Of a stretch of 64,000 nt of DNA, positions 26,898 to 36,146 are shown piece after piece. The stretch's first letter is position 1, and every line of letters begins with the position of its first letter. The stretch is taken from the NCBI RefSeq assembly GCF_036488675.1, contig NZ_CP133148.1:1240001-1304000 (forward strand), given 5' to 3'. The notes beneath the pieces are model-generated. The model saw nothing but the letters and a program-made list of their open reading frames with translations, ran no database searches and was not told the DNA's origin. The DNA comes from Sinorhizobium chiapasense. GTDB taxonomy: Bacteria; Pseudomonadota; Alphaproteobacteria; Rhizobiales; Rhizobiaceae. The translations under genes and the position numbers were made by a program.

Positions 26898-28204
26898 GCG
26901 ACCTCTTCTCTCCAGTTGAACCACCGGAAATGGCATCGGCGAGGCCGCTTGCCGATCGACTGCGGCCGCGCACGCTCGCCGAAGTCACGGGGCAGGAGCA
27001 CCTGACCGGCGAGGATGGTGCTCTCACACGCATGATAGCGTCCGGTTCACTGGGGTCGATGATCTTTTGGGGGCCGCCAGGGACCGGCAAGACGACCGTC
27101 GCCCGCCTGCTCTCCGGAGAGGCAGGCCTCGCCTTCGAGCAGATCTCGGCGATCTTCTCCGGCGTCGCGGATCTCAAGAAAGTGTTCGATTCTGCGCGTG
27201 CGAGACGGATGTCGGGCCGCCAGACGCTGCTGTTCGTGGACGAGATCCATCGCTTCAATCGCGCCCAGCAGGATAGCTTCCTGCCGGTCATGGAAGACGG
27301 AACGGTGATCCTCGTCGGCGCGACGACCGAGAACCCGTCTTTCGAGCTCAATGCCGCGCTCCTGTCACGGGCGCGTGTCTTGACCTTCAAGCCGCTTGAC
27401 GAGGCGAGCCTGGAGGAGCTCCTGCGACGCGCCGAGCAGGCGGTGGGCAAACCTCTGCCGCTTGACGAGGATGCCCGCGCCAGTCTCCTCCGCATGGCAG
27501 ACGGCGACGGGCGTGCGGTGCTGACGCTCGCCGAGGAAGTCTGGCGCGCCGCGCGTCGGGATGAAATCTTCGACGCCAATGCCCTGCAGAACATCGTCCA
27601 GCGTCGCGCGCCCGTTTACGACAAGGGGCAGGATGGGCACTACAATCTGATCTCGGCGCTCCATAAATCCGTTCGCGGCTCGGATCCGGATGCCGCGCTT
27701 TATTATCTCTGCCGCATGTTCGATGCCGGTGAGGACCCGCTTTATATCGGCAGGCGACTGGTGCGCATGGCCGTCGAAGACATCGGTCTAGCCGACCCCC
27801 AGGCACTGGTGATCTGCAACGCAGCCAAGGATGCCTATGACTATCTCGGCTCACCGGAAGGAGAGCTTGCTCTGGCCGAAGCCTGTGTCTATGTCGCGAC
27901 GGCGCCGAAGTCGAACGCGGTCTACACGGCCTACAAGTCGGCGATGCGCGCGGCGAAGGAAAATGGCTCGCTGCTTCCTCCGAAACATATCCTGAACGCT
28001 CCGACAAAGCTCATGAAGGGCGAGGGCTACGGCGAGGGGTATCGTTACGACCACGACGAGCCCGACGCATTTTCGGGGCAGGATTATTTTCCGGAGAAGA
28101 TGGGCCGAAGGACCTTCTACGATCCACCTGAGCGCGGCTTCGAACGCGAGCTGCGCAAGCGGCTTGAATGGTGGGCGAAACTTCGGCGCGAGCGAAACTC
28201 TTGA
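26894..28204 (+). CDS. rarA: Replication-associated recombination protein A (RarA/MgsA AAA+ ATPase)
   Basis: 436 residues. RarA acts at stalled replication forks and resembles clamp-loader subunits and eukaryotic WRNIP1. Walker A GPPGTGKT is at 60-67, Walker B LLFVDEIHRFNRAQQD follows, and sensor 1 is GATTENPSFELNAALLSRA. The C-terminal tetramerisation region includes DPDAALYYLCRMFDAGEDPLYIGRRL. I start at MSDLFSPVEPPEM, which overlaps the upstream stop; 17 further codons lie inside the protease gene. Confidence 0.97.
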   Translation: MSDLFSPVEPPEMASARPLADRLRPRTLAEVTGQEHLTGEDGALTRMIASGSLGSMIFWGPPGTGKTTVARLLSGEAGLAFEQISAIFSGVADLKKVFDSARARRMSGRQTLLFVDEIHRFNRAQQDSFLPVMEDGTVILVGATTENPSFELNAALLSRARVLTFKPLDEASLEELLRRAEQAVGKPLPLDEDARASLLRMADGDGRAVLTLAEEVWRAARRDEIFDANALQNIVQRRAPVYDKGQDGHYNLISALHKSVRGSDPDAALYYLCRMFDAGEDPLYIGRRLVRMAVEDIGLADPQALVICNAAKDAYDYLGSPEGELALAEACVYVATAPKSNAVYTAYKSAMRAAKENGSLLPPKHILNAPTKLMKGEGYGEGYRYDHDEPDAFSGQDYFPEKMGRRTFYDPPERGFERELRKRLEWWAKLRRERNS

Positions 28205-28206
28205 GA

Positions 28207-28300
28207 GCAATCCCAGAAAAAGTGTGTAGCGGTTTTCCGTCCGGAATTGCGTAGCTTCAAAGAGTTGGGTCCTTTCACTTAATGAAACGATGAAATGATC
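28207..28300. repeat. Family III palindromic repeat, copy 1
   Basis: About 94 bases made of two potential hairpins: gcaat...attgc around the core aaaagtgtgtagcggtttt, then gggtcctttcac...gaaatgatcc. The same layout, with many identical stretches, recurs at 53035-53131. Part of the core is shared with family II. This is the style of rhizobial RIME-type mosaic elements; the family name is my label. Confidence 0.8.
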
Positions 28301-28348
28301 CAAGGAGAGATTTGCCCGCGGTGCAGGGCAGGCTTGCCGGAAGACAAC

Positions 28349-28377
28349 TTGCTGCCCGCGCTCTCTCGTGGCATAGA
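28349..28377 (+). promoter_or_regulatory. Candidate promoter of the guanidinium exporter gene
   Basis: TTGCTG (28349-28354), 17-base spacer, CATAGA (28372-28377). Transcription would start near 28384, immediately before the first riboswitch hairpin, which supports the placement. The -10 is a poor consensus match. Confidence 0.35.
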
Positions 28378-28385
28378 AACCGCAT

Positions 28386-28444
28386 TGCAGACGGCTGCAC
28401 GGGTACGATTTTGTCGCCCCGAACATCCGCGGGGACGGCCTCGC
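28386..28444 (+). promoter_or_regulatory. Guanidine-II (mini-ykkC) riboswitch
   Basis: Two small hairpins, each capped by an ACGR tetraloop. Hairpin 1: tgcag-ACGG-ctgca (28386-28399). Hairpin 2: gcgggg-ACGG-cctcgc (28429-28444, one G-U pair). Twenty-nine bases separate them, and the ribosome site aggag (28453-28457) and the ATG of the guanidinium exporter follow at once. This is the defining architecture of the guanidine-II class, in which ligand binding to the paired loops exposes the ribosome site. Match to class rules is by eye. Confidence 0.85.
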
Positions 28445-28463
28445 TCCAGAACAGGAGTTTGAA

Positions 28464-28778
28464 ATGGCCTGGATCACCCTTCTGCTTGCCGGCATCCTCG
28501 AAATCGGCTGGGCAATCGGTCTCAAATACACCGACGGTTTTACGCGGCTCACACCAACGGTGCTGACCGTCGGATCGATGATTCTGAGCGTCGTGCTTCT
28601 TGGTATTGCCGTTCGTTCGCTGCCGCTCGGCACGGCCTATGCCGTATGGACCGGCATCGGCACTGTCGGCACCGTCGTGCTTGGCATTTTCTTTTTTGCG
28701 GAGCCGGCGACGTTCATTCGTCTTGGCTGCATCGGCCTGATTGTTGCCGGTATCGCCGGTCTCAAGCTTTTCGCCTAA
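28464..28778 (+). CDS. gdx: Small multidrug resistance family guanidinium exporter (SugE/Gdx)
   Basis: 104 residues with four membrane helices, the SMR length. It belongs to the SugE/Gdx branch, which exports guanidinium in exchange for protons: [21 protein letters not shown] carries the essential Glu13, and the [19 protein letters not shown] signature is typical of this branch. aggag lies six bases before the ATG. The upstream guanidine-II riboswitch matches this substrate. Older annotation would call it sugE. Confidence 0.93.
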   Translation: MAWITLLLAGILEIGWAIGLKYTDGFTRLTPTVLTVGSMILSVVLLGIAVRSLPLGTAYAVWTGIGTVGTVVLGIFFFAEPATFIRLGCIGLIVAGIAGLKLFA

Positions 28779-28786
28779 CTCTGCGT

Positions 28787-28815
28787 GATTTGCCTGTCTT
28801 TAGGGCAGGCAAATC
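28787..28815. terminator. Bidirectional terminator between the exporter and the ATP12 gene
   Basis: A perfect 10-bp stem gatttgcctg / caggcaaatc with a nine-base loop between two convergent genes. T runs are short on both sides, so strength is moderate. Confidence 0.6.
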
Positions 28816-28826
28816 CATGCTCGACG

Positions 28827-29612
28827 CTATCTCAAGGCGTCGAGCGCCGCTGCGGCCGCCTGCGTTTCCTGCCACCGGCTTTCGCGGCGCTGGAAGGCTT
28901 CTTCATCGGTTCCCCAATGTTCGATCTGCCAGTCCTCGTCGACATGAGCGGCAGTCCAGGCTTCCGCTGCCGTCAGTCGTCCCATGGCGAAGGCGAGCGC
29001 GAGCAGCGCGGATCCGGTGAGTGTCGTCAAAGTGTGCAAGCAAGTAAGTCCGAGCGGCGTCGCGAAGGCGCGCAGACCCTCGGCATAGGCCGAGATTGCC
29101 TCTCGAGGTTGCTCTTGGTGGATCACGCCTTCGATCAGAATGAAACGGGCGCCGAGCGATTGAGCGGCCCAGTCGAGGATCGGGTTCCAGAGATCGTGCT
29201 GACGTGTGACCAGCCCCTCGGGGCTGTCGGCACGATAGCAAAGGAGGTCGCTGCCGGCGAAACGCAGGATATCGTCGAACACTGCGCGGTGATCGAGCGC
29301 CACTCCGTCGATAGCGGTATTGACGATGCGTGTAATCGGCATTCCCGCCGGATCGATGACGTCGGACTGCGCATCCCACTCGGCCACCAGCAGTTCTGCA
29401 AGCTTGCGGGTCGGAACCGCAAGCGGATGCTTTGCCGGTGTGCGCACGGCGCGGCCGTCAAGGAGGACGGCATGAGCACCATCCTCCGCGGCGCGGACGC
29501 TCACGACCTTGTAGAAGCGCTTTGCCAGCGGCTTTTGCATCTGGATCTGTGCACGCCGCACGGGATCTTCGTGGCTCAAGGCCGCGCTCAACTCATCGCG
29601 TATATCAGGCAT
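28827..29612 (-). CDS. ATP12 family chaperone
   Basis: 261 residues, soluble, no signal peptide. ATP12 proteins help assemble the alpha subunit of F1-ATPase in mitochondria, and the bacterial homologues are restricted mainly to alphaproteobacteria. Typical family segments are KRFYKVVSV, LDGRAVRTPAKHPLAVPTRKLAELLVAEWDAQ and the acidic DEDWQIEHWGTDEEA near the end. The start overlaps the HAD gene stop by eight bases, so it is the last gene of a coupled minus-strand set. Confidence 0.93.
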   Translation of the reverse strand: MPDIRDELSAALSHEDPVRRAQIQMQKPLAKRFYKVVSVRAAEDGAHAVLLDGRAVRTPAKHPLAVPTRKLAELLVAEWDAQSDVIDPAGMPITRIVNTAIDGVALDHRAVFDDILRFAGSDLLCYRADSPEGLVTRQHDLWNPILDWAAQSLGARFILIEGVIHQEQPREAISAYAEGLRAFATPLGLTCLHTLTTLTGSALLALAFAMGRLTAAEAWTAAHVDEDWQIEHWGTDEEAFQRRESRWQETQAAAAALDALR

Positions 29613-30270
29613 GGTTGCGCTCCATCCATTCGATTATGTCTGCCGGTACGTGGGCAACGTGGTCGGCGCCAGCTTCGACCAGAGCTGGCACGCTTGCGTA
29701 ACCCCAGGCGACCCCGAGAGCATGCGCGCCGGCCGCCTTCGCCATCTGCATATCATAGATGGCGTCGCCGATGACGATCGTGTCCCTCGCATCGACGCCT
29801 GCTTCCGCACAACATTCCATGACCATGGCCGGGTGCGGTTTGGACGGGCAGTCGTCGGCGGTCCGGGAAACGAAGAAGATCTTGTCGAGGCCATGCGTGG
29901 CCGAAATGTGCGTGAGCCCCCGCCGCGATTTTCCGGTAACGGCGCCGATCAGCAATTCATCGCGCGCGGCAAGCGTCTGCAATAGCTCGGCAATGCCGGG
30001 AAACAGCTCTTCTTGAAAGCCCGCTTCAGCCCGCACCGAAGCGAAGATCTCCTTGTAATGTGCCGTCATTGTGACCGCATGGTCGTCGACATGTTCACGG
30101 CCCAACAGGCGGGCGATCGCGATGTCGAGCGTCAAGCCGATGATCGCCTTGGTCGCCTCGGTCGTCGGGCGGGGATGGTCAAAGGCCTCAAAAGTGCGAG
30201 CCATTACTTCATGGATCAGCGCGACGCTGTCGACCAGCGTCCCGTCGCAATCAAAAAGCACGAGCTTCAT
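29605..30270 (-). CDS. HAD-superfamily hydrolase, phosphoglycolate-phosphatase-like
   Basis: 221 residues. Motif I DCDGTLVDS (residues 8-16) carries the nucleophile and acid Asp; motif II is the Thr of AVTGKSRR; motif III/IV includes KPHPAMV and IGDAIYDMQMA. This is subfamily I with a helical cap, similar to Gph. Substrate cannot be told from sequence. I use the ATG at 30270, which overlaps the rluC stop by one base (TGATG); a TTG one codon earlier is less likely. Confidence 0.92.
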   Translation of the reverse strand: MKLVLFDCDGTLVDSVALIHEVMARTFEAFDHPRPTTEATKAIIGLTLDIAIARLLGREHVDDHAVTMTAHYKEIFASVRAEAGFQEELFPGIAELLQTLAARDELLIGAVTGKSRRGLTHISATHGLDKIFFVSRTADDCPSKPHPAMVMECCAEAGVDARDTIVIGDAIYDMQMAKAAGAHALGVAWGYASVPALVEAGADHVAHVPADIIEWMERNHA

Positions 30271-31262
30271 CAATCGTCCTCGTCGGCGGTGTTCTCGTCG
30301 AAACCGAGCAGGTTCCAGCTCTGCACCATATGTGGGGGCAGGGGAGCCGTGACCTTCAGCCGACCGCCGTTCGGGTGCGGAATATCGATATGTCGGGCAT
30401 GCAGATGCAGCCGATTCTGGATGCCGCCGGGGAAGGTCCAGTTAATGTCCGCCTCGAAGTATTTCGGATCTCCAATGATCGGGTGCCCGATGTGGGCGGC
30501 GTGGACGCGGAGTTGGTGGGTGCGTCCGGTATAGGGCTCCATTTCGAGCCAGGCCAGATTTTGCCCGGCCTGCTCGACGATGCGATAGTAGGAAATCGCG
30601 TGGTCCGCGCCCTCGTCGCCGTGCTTGGCGATCCGCATGCGGTCGCCGTCCGGCGTCTGTTCCTTGACGAGCCAGGTGGAAATGCGGTCCTCGCGCTTGC
30701 GCGGTACACCCTTGACCAGGGCCCAATAGGTCTTCTTGGTGTCACGCTCACGGAAGGCGGCGGTCAATTGCTGCGCAGCGCCGCGCGTACGAGCGATGAC
30801 GAGGACGCCCGAGGTGTCGCGGTCGAGACGGTGCACCAGTCGTGGCTTTTCACCCTTCTGGTTCGTCCACGCTTCGAGCATCTTGTCGATGTGGCGACTG
30901 ACGCCGGAGCCGCCCTGCACGGCAAGGCCGGCGGGCTTATTGAGCACGATCACCTTGGCATCTTCGTGGAGCACCATGCGCGACAGCAGTTCGCCATCAG
31001 GCGAATGGCGCAGGTCCCGACCACCGATCGGGCCTGTCTTGGTATCCTTGGCATCGACGCCGAGGGGTGGAATGCGGATCGTCTGGCCCGGCTGCACACG
31101 CGTGTCGGATTTTGCCCGGGCGCCATCCACGCGGATCTGGCCGGAACGCAGCAGCTTCTGCAGCGGACCGAAGCCGAGCCCGGGGAAATGCACCTTGAAC
31201 CAGCGGTCGAGGCGCATTCCCGCCTCGTCACCGTCGACTTGCCTGTGTTCTATGCCTGCCAT
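30270..31262 (-). CDS. rluC: RluC/RluD-family 23S rRNA pseudouridine synthase
   Basis: 330 residues. An S4 RNA-binding domain is at about 15-75 (MRLDRWFKVHFPGLGFGPLQKLLRSGQIRVDG). The catalytic domain has the HRLDRDTSGVLVIART motif with the nucleophilic aspartate and ends with the family's VTAPLPPHM. The best match is RluC, which modifies U955, U2504 and U2580 in E. coli 23S rRNA, but RluD-like specificity cannot be excluded. First gene of the coupled rluC-HAD-ATP12 set; crcB lies upstream across a repeat. Confidence 0.92.
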   Translation of the reverse strand: MAGIEHRQVDGDEAGMRLDRWFKVHFPGLGFGPLQKLLRSGQIRVDGARAKSDTRVQPGQTIRIPPLGVDAKDTKTGPIGGRDLRHSPDGELLSRMVLHEDAKVIVLNKPAGLAVQGGSGVSRHIDKMLEAWTNQKGEKPRLVHRLDRDTSGVLVIARTRGAAQQLTAAFRERDTKKTYWALVKGVPRKREDRISTWLVKEQTPDGDRMRIAKHGDEGADHAISYYRIVEQAGQNLAWLEMEPYTGRTHQLRVHAAHIGHPIIGDPKYFEADINWTFPGGIQNRLHLHARHIDIPHPNGGRLKVTAPLPPHMVQSWNLLGFDENTADEDD

Positions 31263-31281
31263 CTGCCGAAATCCTGTTCTT

Positions 31282-31341
31282 CTACAGCGCCGCGCGTCTT
31301 GTCAAACGCGCGAAGAGCGCTGTAGCACATTGAATTGCTGG
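31282..31341 (+). repeat. Family I palindromic repeat, 3'-truncated copy
   Basis: Contains the first hairpin (ctacagcgc ... gcgctgtag with inner cgcgcgtc/acgcgcg) and the linker gcacattgaattgctg, but not the second hairpin. It lies between rluC and crcB, where the hairpin may affect readthrough. Confidence 0.85.
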
Positions 31342-31343
31342 CT

Positions 31344-31721
31344 TTAGACCATTGCGCGCATCAGGGCCAGTCCGGCGAAGACTGCAAGGATGGAAAGAAC
31401 GACGCTTGCCAGAATATAGGCGACCCCGAGCGCCGGTTGGCCGTGCTCCAGCAGCGTTATCGTGTCCAGCGAGAAGGCGGAGAATGTGGTGTAGCCCCCA
31501 AGCACGCCGGTGATCAGGAACACGCGCATCTCCGGAGACGCCCCCATCTTGTGCATGATCAACTCCGCTAGGAAACCGATCAGGAACGAGCCGCTGACGT
31601 TTACCAACAAGGTGCCCCAGGGAAAGGCGGGACCGAACCGATGGAGCGTCCAGAGGCCGACGAGATAACGTAGCACAGAGCCCAGCGCGCCACCGGCGCC
31701 GACGAGCAGGATATGGAACAT
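31344..31721 (-). CDS. crcB: Fluoride exporter CrcB (Fluc channel)
   Basis: 125 residues, four hydrophobic helices. Fluc channels form dual-topology dimers that let fluoride leave the cell. The hallmark GALGSVLRYLVG, WGTLLVNVSGSFLIGFL with the pore Asn, and GVLGGYTTFSAFS with the phenylalanine-box and sodium-site residues are all visible. I start at MFHILLVGAGGALG, the usual family start; the frame runs 23 codons further upstream. I looked for a fluoride riboswitch upstream and did not see one. Confidence 0.95.
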   Translation of the reverse strand: MFHILLVGAGGALGSVLRYLVGLWTLHRFGPAFPWGTLLVNVSGSFLIGFLAELIMHKMGASPEMRVFLITGVLGGYTTFSAFSLDTITLLEHGQPALGVAYILASVVLSILAVFAGLALMRAMV

Positions 31722-31850
31722 GAAGCCGATTTCCGTTGGGGAAATGAGGATGGTGGTTGGGATGGCGCTACGCGACCGGTGCAAAACCATTCGTTAAGCG
31801 GCGCTCGCTAGCATTGTGAGAAATGTCTTATGTTTCCGGTCCAGGTGGCG

Positions 31851-32162
31851 ATGACAAAAAGAGCATTGAACTATACCCATTACGACCTCAAGGAACAAAG
31901 GGCCGGCACCACGATCGAAGTGACGCTGTCCGCCGTCGCCAACGTACGGCTCATGACTGCGGACAACTTCACCCGTTACACGGAGACACTGAAGCATCAG
32001 TTTGTTGGCGGCGTCGCGCGAAAATCGCCGCTTCGCCTGACCATCCCGGCAACCGCCCATTGGCATCTCGTCATCGACATGGAAGGTCACCACGGGCTTG
32101 CCCAGTCGAGCGTGCGCTTGGTCGAGACGGCTGGCCAGCCACGCTTCCAATCCATGTCGTGA
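31851..32162 (+). CDS. DUF1883 domain protein
   Basis: 103 residues. It fits the DUF1883 family: NYTHYDLKEQRAGTTIEVTLSAVANVRLMTADNFTRY, then GGVARKSPLRLTIPATAHWHLVIDMEG, a small beta-rich domain sometimes linked to TIR domains elsewhere. No membrane segment or signal. I start at the ATG of MTKRALNYTH with aggtgg upstream; an ATG seven codons earlier (31830) is possible. It stands alone on the plus strand among minus-strand genes. Function unknown. Confidence 0.8.
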   Translation: MTKRALNYTHYDLKEQRAGTTIEVTLSAVANVRLMTADNFTRYTETLKHQFVGGVARKSPLRLTIPATAHWHLVIDMEGHHGLAQSSVRLVETAGQPRFQSMS

Positions 32163-32266
32163 CTACAGCGCCGCGCGTCCTATCAGACGCGCAAAGGGCG
32201 CTGTAGCACTTTGAATTGCTGCATGTTTTTATCCTTAACTCGGCTACGATTTAAGGAAATATGCAG
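32163..32266 (+). repeat. Family I palindromic repeat, full-length copy
   Basis: Hairpin 1 ctacagcgc...gcgctgtag, linker cactttgaattg, hairpin 2 ctgcatg(ttttt)atccttaa...ttaaggaaatatgcag. About 104 bases and the best intact example in the window. It lies between the ends of the DUF1883 gene and the esterase gene. Confidence 0.92.
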
Positions 32267-32301
32267 TGACGCTGCCGGCTCGCATCCCATACGATCGTTT
32301 C

Positions 32302-33135
32302 TCAGCCGAGCCGCTCGGCATGCCACTTCAGATGATCGTCCATGAAGGTCGATATGAAATAGTAGGAATGGTCGTAACGCTCATGCATCCGGAGCGTCAG
32401 CCCGATTCCGGTTCCCTTTGTCGCCTCCTCGAACAACCAGGGGCGCAGGCCGTTCTCAAGGAACCCGTCCGCCTTCCCCTGGTCGATCAGGAACTCCGGG
32501 AAACGTGCCCCATCCTTGACCAATGCACAGGCATCGTACTGCCGCCAGGCGGTTTTGTCCGGGCCGAGGTATTTCTCGAAGGCACCGACCGACCAGTCGG
32601 CCGTCGATGGTTCCACGATCGGCGCAAAGGCCGAGCAGCTCTTGAACCGCTCGGGATGCTTCAGGGCGATCGTCATCGCCCCGTGCCCGCCCATCGAATG
32701 ACCAAAAATGCCCTGGCGGCTCATGTCCATGCGGAAATGCTGGCTGGCGAAGGCGGGTAGCTCTTCGGTGATGTATGTGTACATTTGATAATGTTCGGCC
32801 CAGGGCATTTCCGTTGCGTCGAGATAGAAGCCGGCACCCTTGCCCATCTGCCAGTTGGTCAGTTCGTCCGGCACATCGCTGCCGCGCGGGCTTGTATCCG
32901 GGCAGACGACGATAAGGCCGAGCTCCGAGGCCATGCGACGATATTCTCCCTTTTCCATCACGTTCGCGTGGGTGCAGGTGAGGCCGGACAGGTACCATAG
33001 AACAGGGCGCGGCTCGCTGATCGCCTGCGGCGGCACATAGACGGCAAAAGTCATTTCGCCCCTGCAGGCAGCTGAATCATGGGAAAAGACGCCCTGCATG
33101 CCGCCAAAGGCCGTGTTTTGCGAGATAACTTTCAT
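32302..33135 (-). CDS. fghA: S-formylglutathione hydrolase
   Basis: 277 residues. Hydrolyses S-formylglutathione to formate and glutathione, the second step of glutathione-dependent formaldehyde oxidation, in the cytoplasm. The alpha/beta-hydrolase core has the nucleophile elbow GHSMGG (Ser147), LSGLTCTHANVMEKGEYRR near the oxyanion site, and the catalytic His in RYDHSYYFI. The dehydrogenase for the first step lies about 1.4 kb upstream on the same strand. Confidence 0.97.
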   Translation of the reverse strand: MKVISQNTAFGGMQGVFSHDSAACRGEMTFAVYVPPQAISEPRPVLWYLSGLTCTHANVMEKGEYRRMASELGLIVVCPDTSPRGSDVPDELTNWQMGKGAGFYLDATEMPWAEHYQMYTYITEELPAFASQHFRMDMSRQGIFGHSMGGHGAMTIALKHPERFKSCSAFAPIVEPSTADWSVGAFEKYLGPDKTAWRQYDACALVKDGARFPEFLIDQGKADGFLENGLRPWLFEEATKGTGIGLTLRMHERYDHSYYFISTFMDDHLKWHAERLG

Positions 33136-33162
33136 GGGACTCTCCTTGAAATGGATCAGGCG

Positions 33163-33810
33163 TCAGCCGGCTAGCTGGACAGCCGCATTGACGGCCGCGG
33201 CGACCAGCACGGTGTTGAAGAAGAAGGAAACAACGGCATGTGCCAGATTGATCCGACGCATCGCCGTTGTGGTGATCGCCACATCCGATGTTTGCGCAGT
33301 CATGCCGATGACGAAGGCAAAATAGAGAAAGTCATAACCGCAGGGCATGTCCGTTTCCGGAAACATCAGTCCGCGCGCTGGCTCCATCGGCTGGCGGGTT
33401 TCATCGGCCAACCAATAGACGTGCGCGTAATGCATTGCGGCCATGGTGTGGATCGTCGCCCAGCCGAGTGCGACGGAGGCAAAGGCGAGGGGCAGTTCGA
33501 TGGCAGTGCCCTGATCCTGTCGATTGAGCGCCAGGAAAAGCGATAGCAGCGAGACGGCAGCCGCAGCAAGCGTAACCAGGAAAATCGCCGCTTCAGGTTC
33601 GTCAGTGCTATGCGCATGATGTTCGAGATAGGTTCCGGTCAAGCGCCTGAGCCGCGCGACCGCCTTGATAAGGTAAACACAGAAGAACGTGATTGCCGCG
33701 ATCTCCAGGGAAAAACGTGGAGCAACCACCAGCGAGACCGGCAGGCTCGCCAAGGCGCAGCCAAGCGCAGTGTAGAATGGCCAATGTCGCAGCCGTGTCG
33801 TCCGTGTCAT
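33163..33810 (-). CDS. DUF1345 membrane protein
   Basis: 215 residues with about five to six hydrophobic helices. Matches DUF1345: the central GWATIHTMAAMHYAHVYWLADE, ending in DFLYFAFVIGMTAQTSDVAITTTAMRR. It is in the inner membrane, of unknown function. It lies 27 bases upstream of fghA on the same strand, so the two could be co-transcribed, although no functional link is established. Confidence 0.88.
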   Translation of the reverse strand: MTRTTRLRHWPFYTALGCALASLPVSLVVAPRFSLEIAAITFFCVYLIKAVARLRRLTGTYLEHHAHSTDEPEAAIFLVTLAAAAVSLLSLFLALNRQDQGTAIELPLAFASVALGWATIHTMAAMHYAHVYWLADETRQPMEPARGLMFPETDMPCGYDFLYFAFVIGMTAQTSDVAITTTAMRRINLAHAVVSFFFNTVLVAAAVNAAVQLAG

Positions 33811-33841
33811 CGAGCGGCCTCTGATCTTCGCGGGATTCAGC

Positions 33842-33946
33842 CTGCATTGCCGCGCGTCTTATCAGACGCGCAAAGAACGCTGTAGCACTTTGAATCGCTG
33901 CATGTTTTTATCCTTAAATCGGCTACGATATAAGGAACATGCAGTA
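33842..33946 (+). repeat. Family I palindromic repeat, full-length copy with altered left end
   Basis: Left arm reads ctgcattgcc instead of ctacagcgcc, which weakens hairpin 1; linker and hairpin 2 (gcatgtttttatccttaaatcg...ataaggaacatgc) are well kept. It lies between the DUF1345 start and the DUF188 stop. Confidence 0.9.
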
Positions 33947-33950
33947 GCTC

Positions 33951-34391
33951 TCATCTTTTGGCTTGGCGGCAGAGCCGGTCAATCGTGACCAGGAAGGCTG
34001 AGCGGTCCCTTGGTGTGAAGGCTGCATTGTAGCCTTTGCTTTCGCCGGTTTCCCGTAAGTGTGCGCCGAGGTCGCGCATGGCCGAGGCCATGCCGATGTT
34101 GCTCTTGTCGAAGAGCCGACCGGAAGGTCCGGTGACGAGGGCACCAGCGGCGACACAGCGTGCGGCGAGCGGAACGTCCGCCGTAACCACGATATCGCCT
34201 TCTCCCGCGCGTTCGGCAATCCAGTTGTCGGCGGCGTCAAAGCCTGCCGAAACGATGACGTTATGCACCATCGGGTCTCGCGATGGGCGCAGGCCGGAAT
34301 TGGCGACGAAGGTCACCTCGAAGCCGTGGCGTTCCGCTACCTTCAGAATTTCCGCCTTCACAGGACAGGCGTCCGCATCGACGAAGATCAT
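33951..34391 (-). CDS. YaiI/YqxD family protein (DUF188)
   Basis: 146 residues. The family start MIFVDADACPVKAEILKVAERHG, then PMVHNVIVSAGFDAADNWIAERAGEGDIVVTADVPLAARC, resembles a PIN/NYN-like nuclease fold with clustered aspartates, but biochemical function is unproven. The ATG is preceded by aggaag at good spacing; the frame extends 14 codons further into non-family sequence. It sits between the formaldehyde genes and a family I repeat. Confidence 0.92.
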   Translation of the reverse strand: MIFVDADACPVKAEILKVAERHGFEVTFVANSGLRPSRDPMVHNVIVSAGFDAADNWIAERAGEGDIVVTADVPLAARCVAAGALVTGPSGRLFDKSNIGMASAMRDLGAHLRETGESKGYNAAFTPRDRSAFLVTIDRLCRQAKR

Positions 34392-34415
34392 CTTGTACAC
34401 ACTTCCTAATAGCCA

Positions 34416-34450
34416 CAAAGCACCGGAATTCAACCGATTCCGGTGCTTTG
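34416..34450 (-). terminator. Perfect hairpin after the formaldehyde dehydrogenase gene
   Basis: caaagcaccggaat pairs with attccggtgctttg (14 bp, seven-base loop) 20 bases past the adhC stop. There is no long T run beyond the stem on the minus strand, so it may be a weak terminator or an mRNA 3' end stabiliser. Confidence 0.5.
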
Positions 34451-34469
34451 TTGGTTTGAGGCCGACAGC

Positions 34470-35597
<1,128 letters not shown>

Positions 35598-35735
35598 GTC
35601 TCTTCTCCCTTTGATTTTAAATGCTTTGCTGGCAGCGGCTGCGATCGTCAACGTTGTGGCAGTCGGGTGCGCTAAGCTGGAATCGGCGATAGACTATTCT
35701 ACTACGTTAAATGGAATGCGGGCGGAAAACGCGCT

Positions 35736-36146
35736 TCAGCCTCCTCTTGGACGAACGGTCTGCTGAATGCGATCGAGTTCCGCTTCGAGCGCGGCGATGG
35801 CTTCGCCGGTCTGAGCATGCAATTTCTTGACAAGATCGAGTTGCTCCCGAAGGGCCTCTTTCGAGCCCATGCCGGCATCGTCATCAGGGGCGCGGCCGAT
35901 GCCGGCAATCAGCCAGGCCGGCGTGACCCCGAGTACGCCGGCCAGCATGAACAGGCGATTGGTGCGAGGTTCGGCACGGTCGCGTTCCCATGCCGCGACG
36001 GTTTCGCACCGCACGCCAAGCCGGTCCGCAAGTTCCCTCATGGAAAGATTCGCGGCGTCACGCGCTCTCCAGATGCGCCCCCCAAGCGTGTCGCCGTCTC
36101 CTGTCTCGCGAAGGCGGGCGATCATGGTTTCGGTGGATAAGCGCAT
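35736..36146 (-). CDS. XRE-family transcriptional regulator
   Basis: 136 residues. A helix-turn-helix is at about 22-75: GGRIWRARDAANLSMRELADRLGVRCETVAAWERDRAEPRTNRLFMLAGVLGV. The C-terminal third is a coiled-coil-like helix (EALREQLDLVKKLHAQTGEAIAALEAELDRIQ), perhaps for oligomerisation. aaggagagagcc precedes the ATG, deciding the start. It is divergent from the EamA transporter gene across 236 bases, so that gene or itself could be the target. Confidence 0.9.
   Translation of the reverse strand: MRLSTETMIARLRETGDGDTLGGRIWRARDAANLSMRELADRLGVRCETVAAWERDRAEPRTNRLFMLAGVLGVTPAWLIAGIGRAPDDDAGMGSKEALREQLDLVKKLHAQTGEAIAALEAELDRIQQTVRPRGG

Noticed and set aside
31722..31850. Possible fluoride riboswitch before crcB
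   Set aside because: I looked for the conserved GGxGAUGG and pseudoknot pattern on the minus strand and did not find it.
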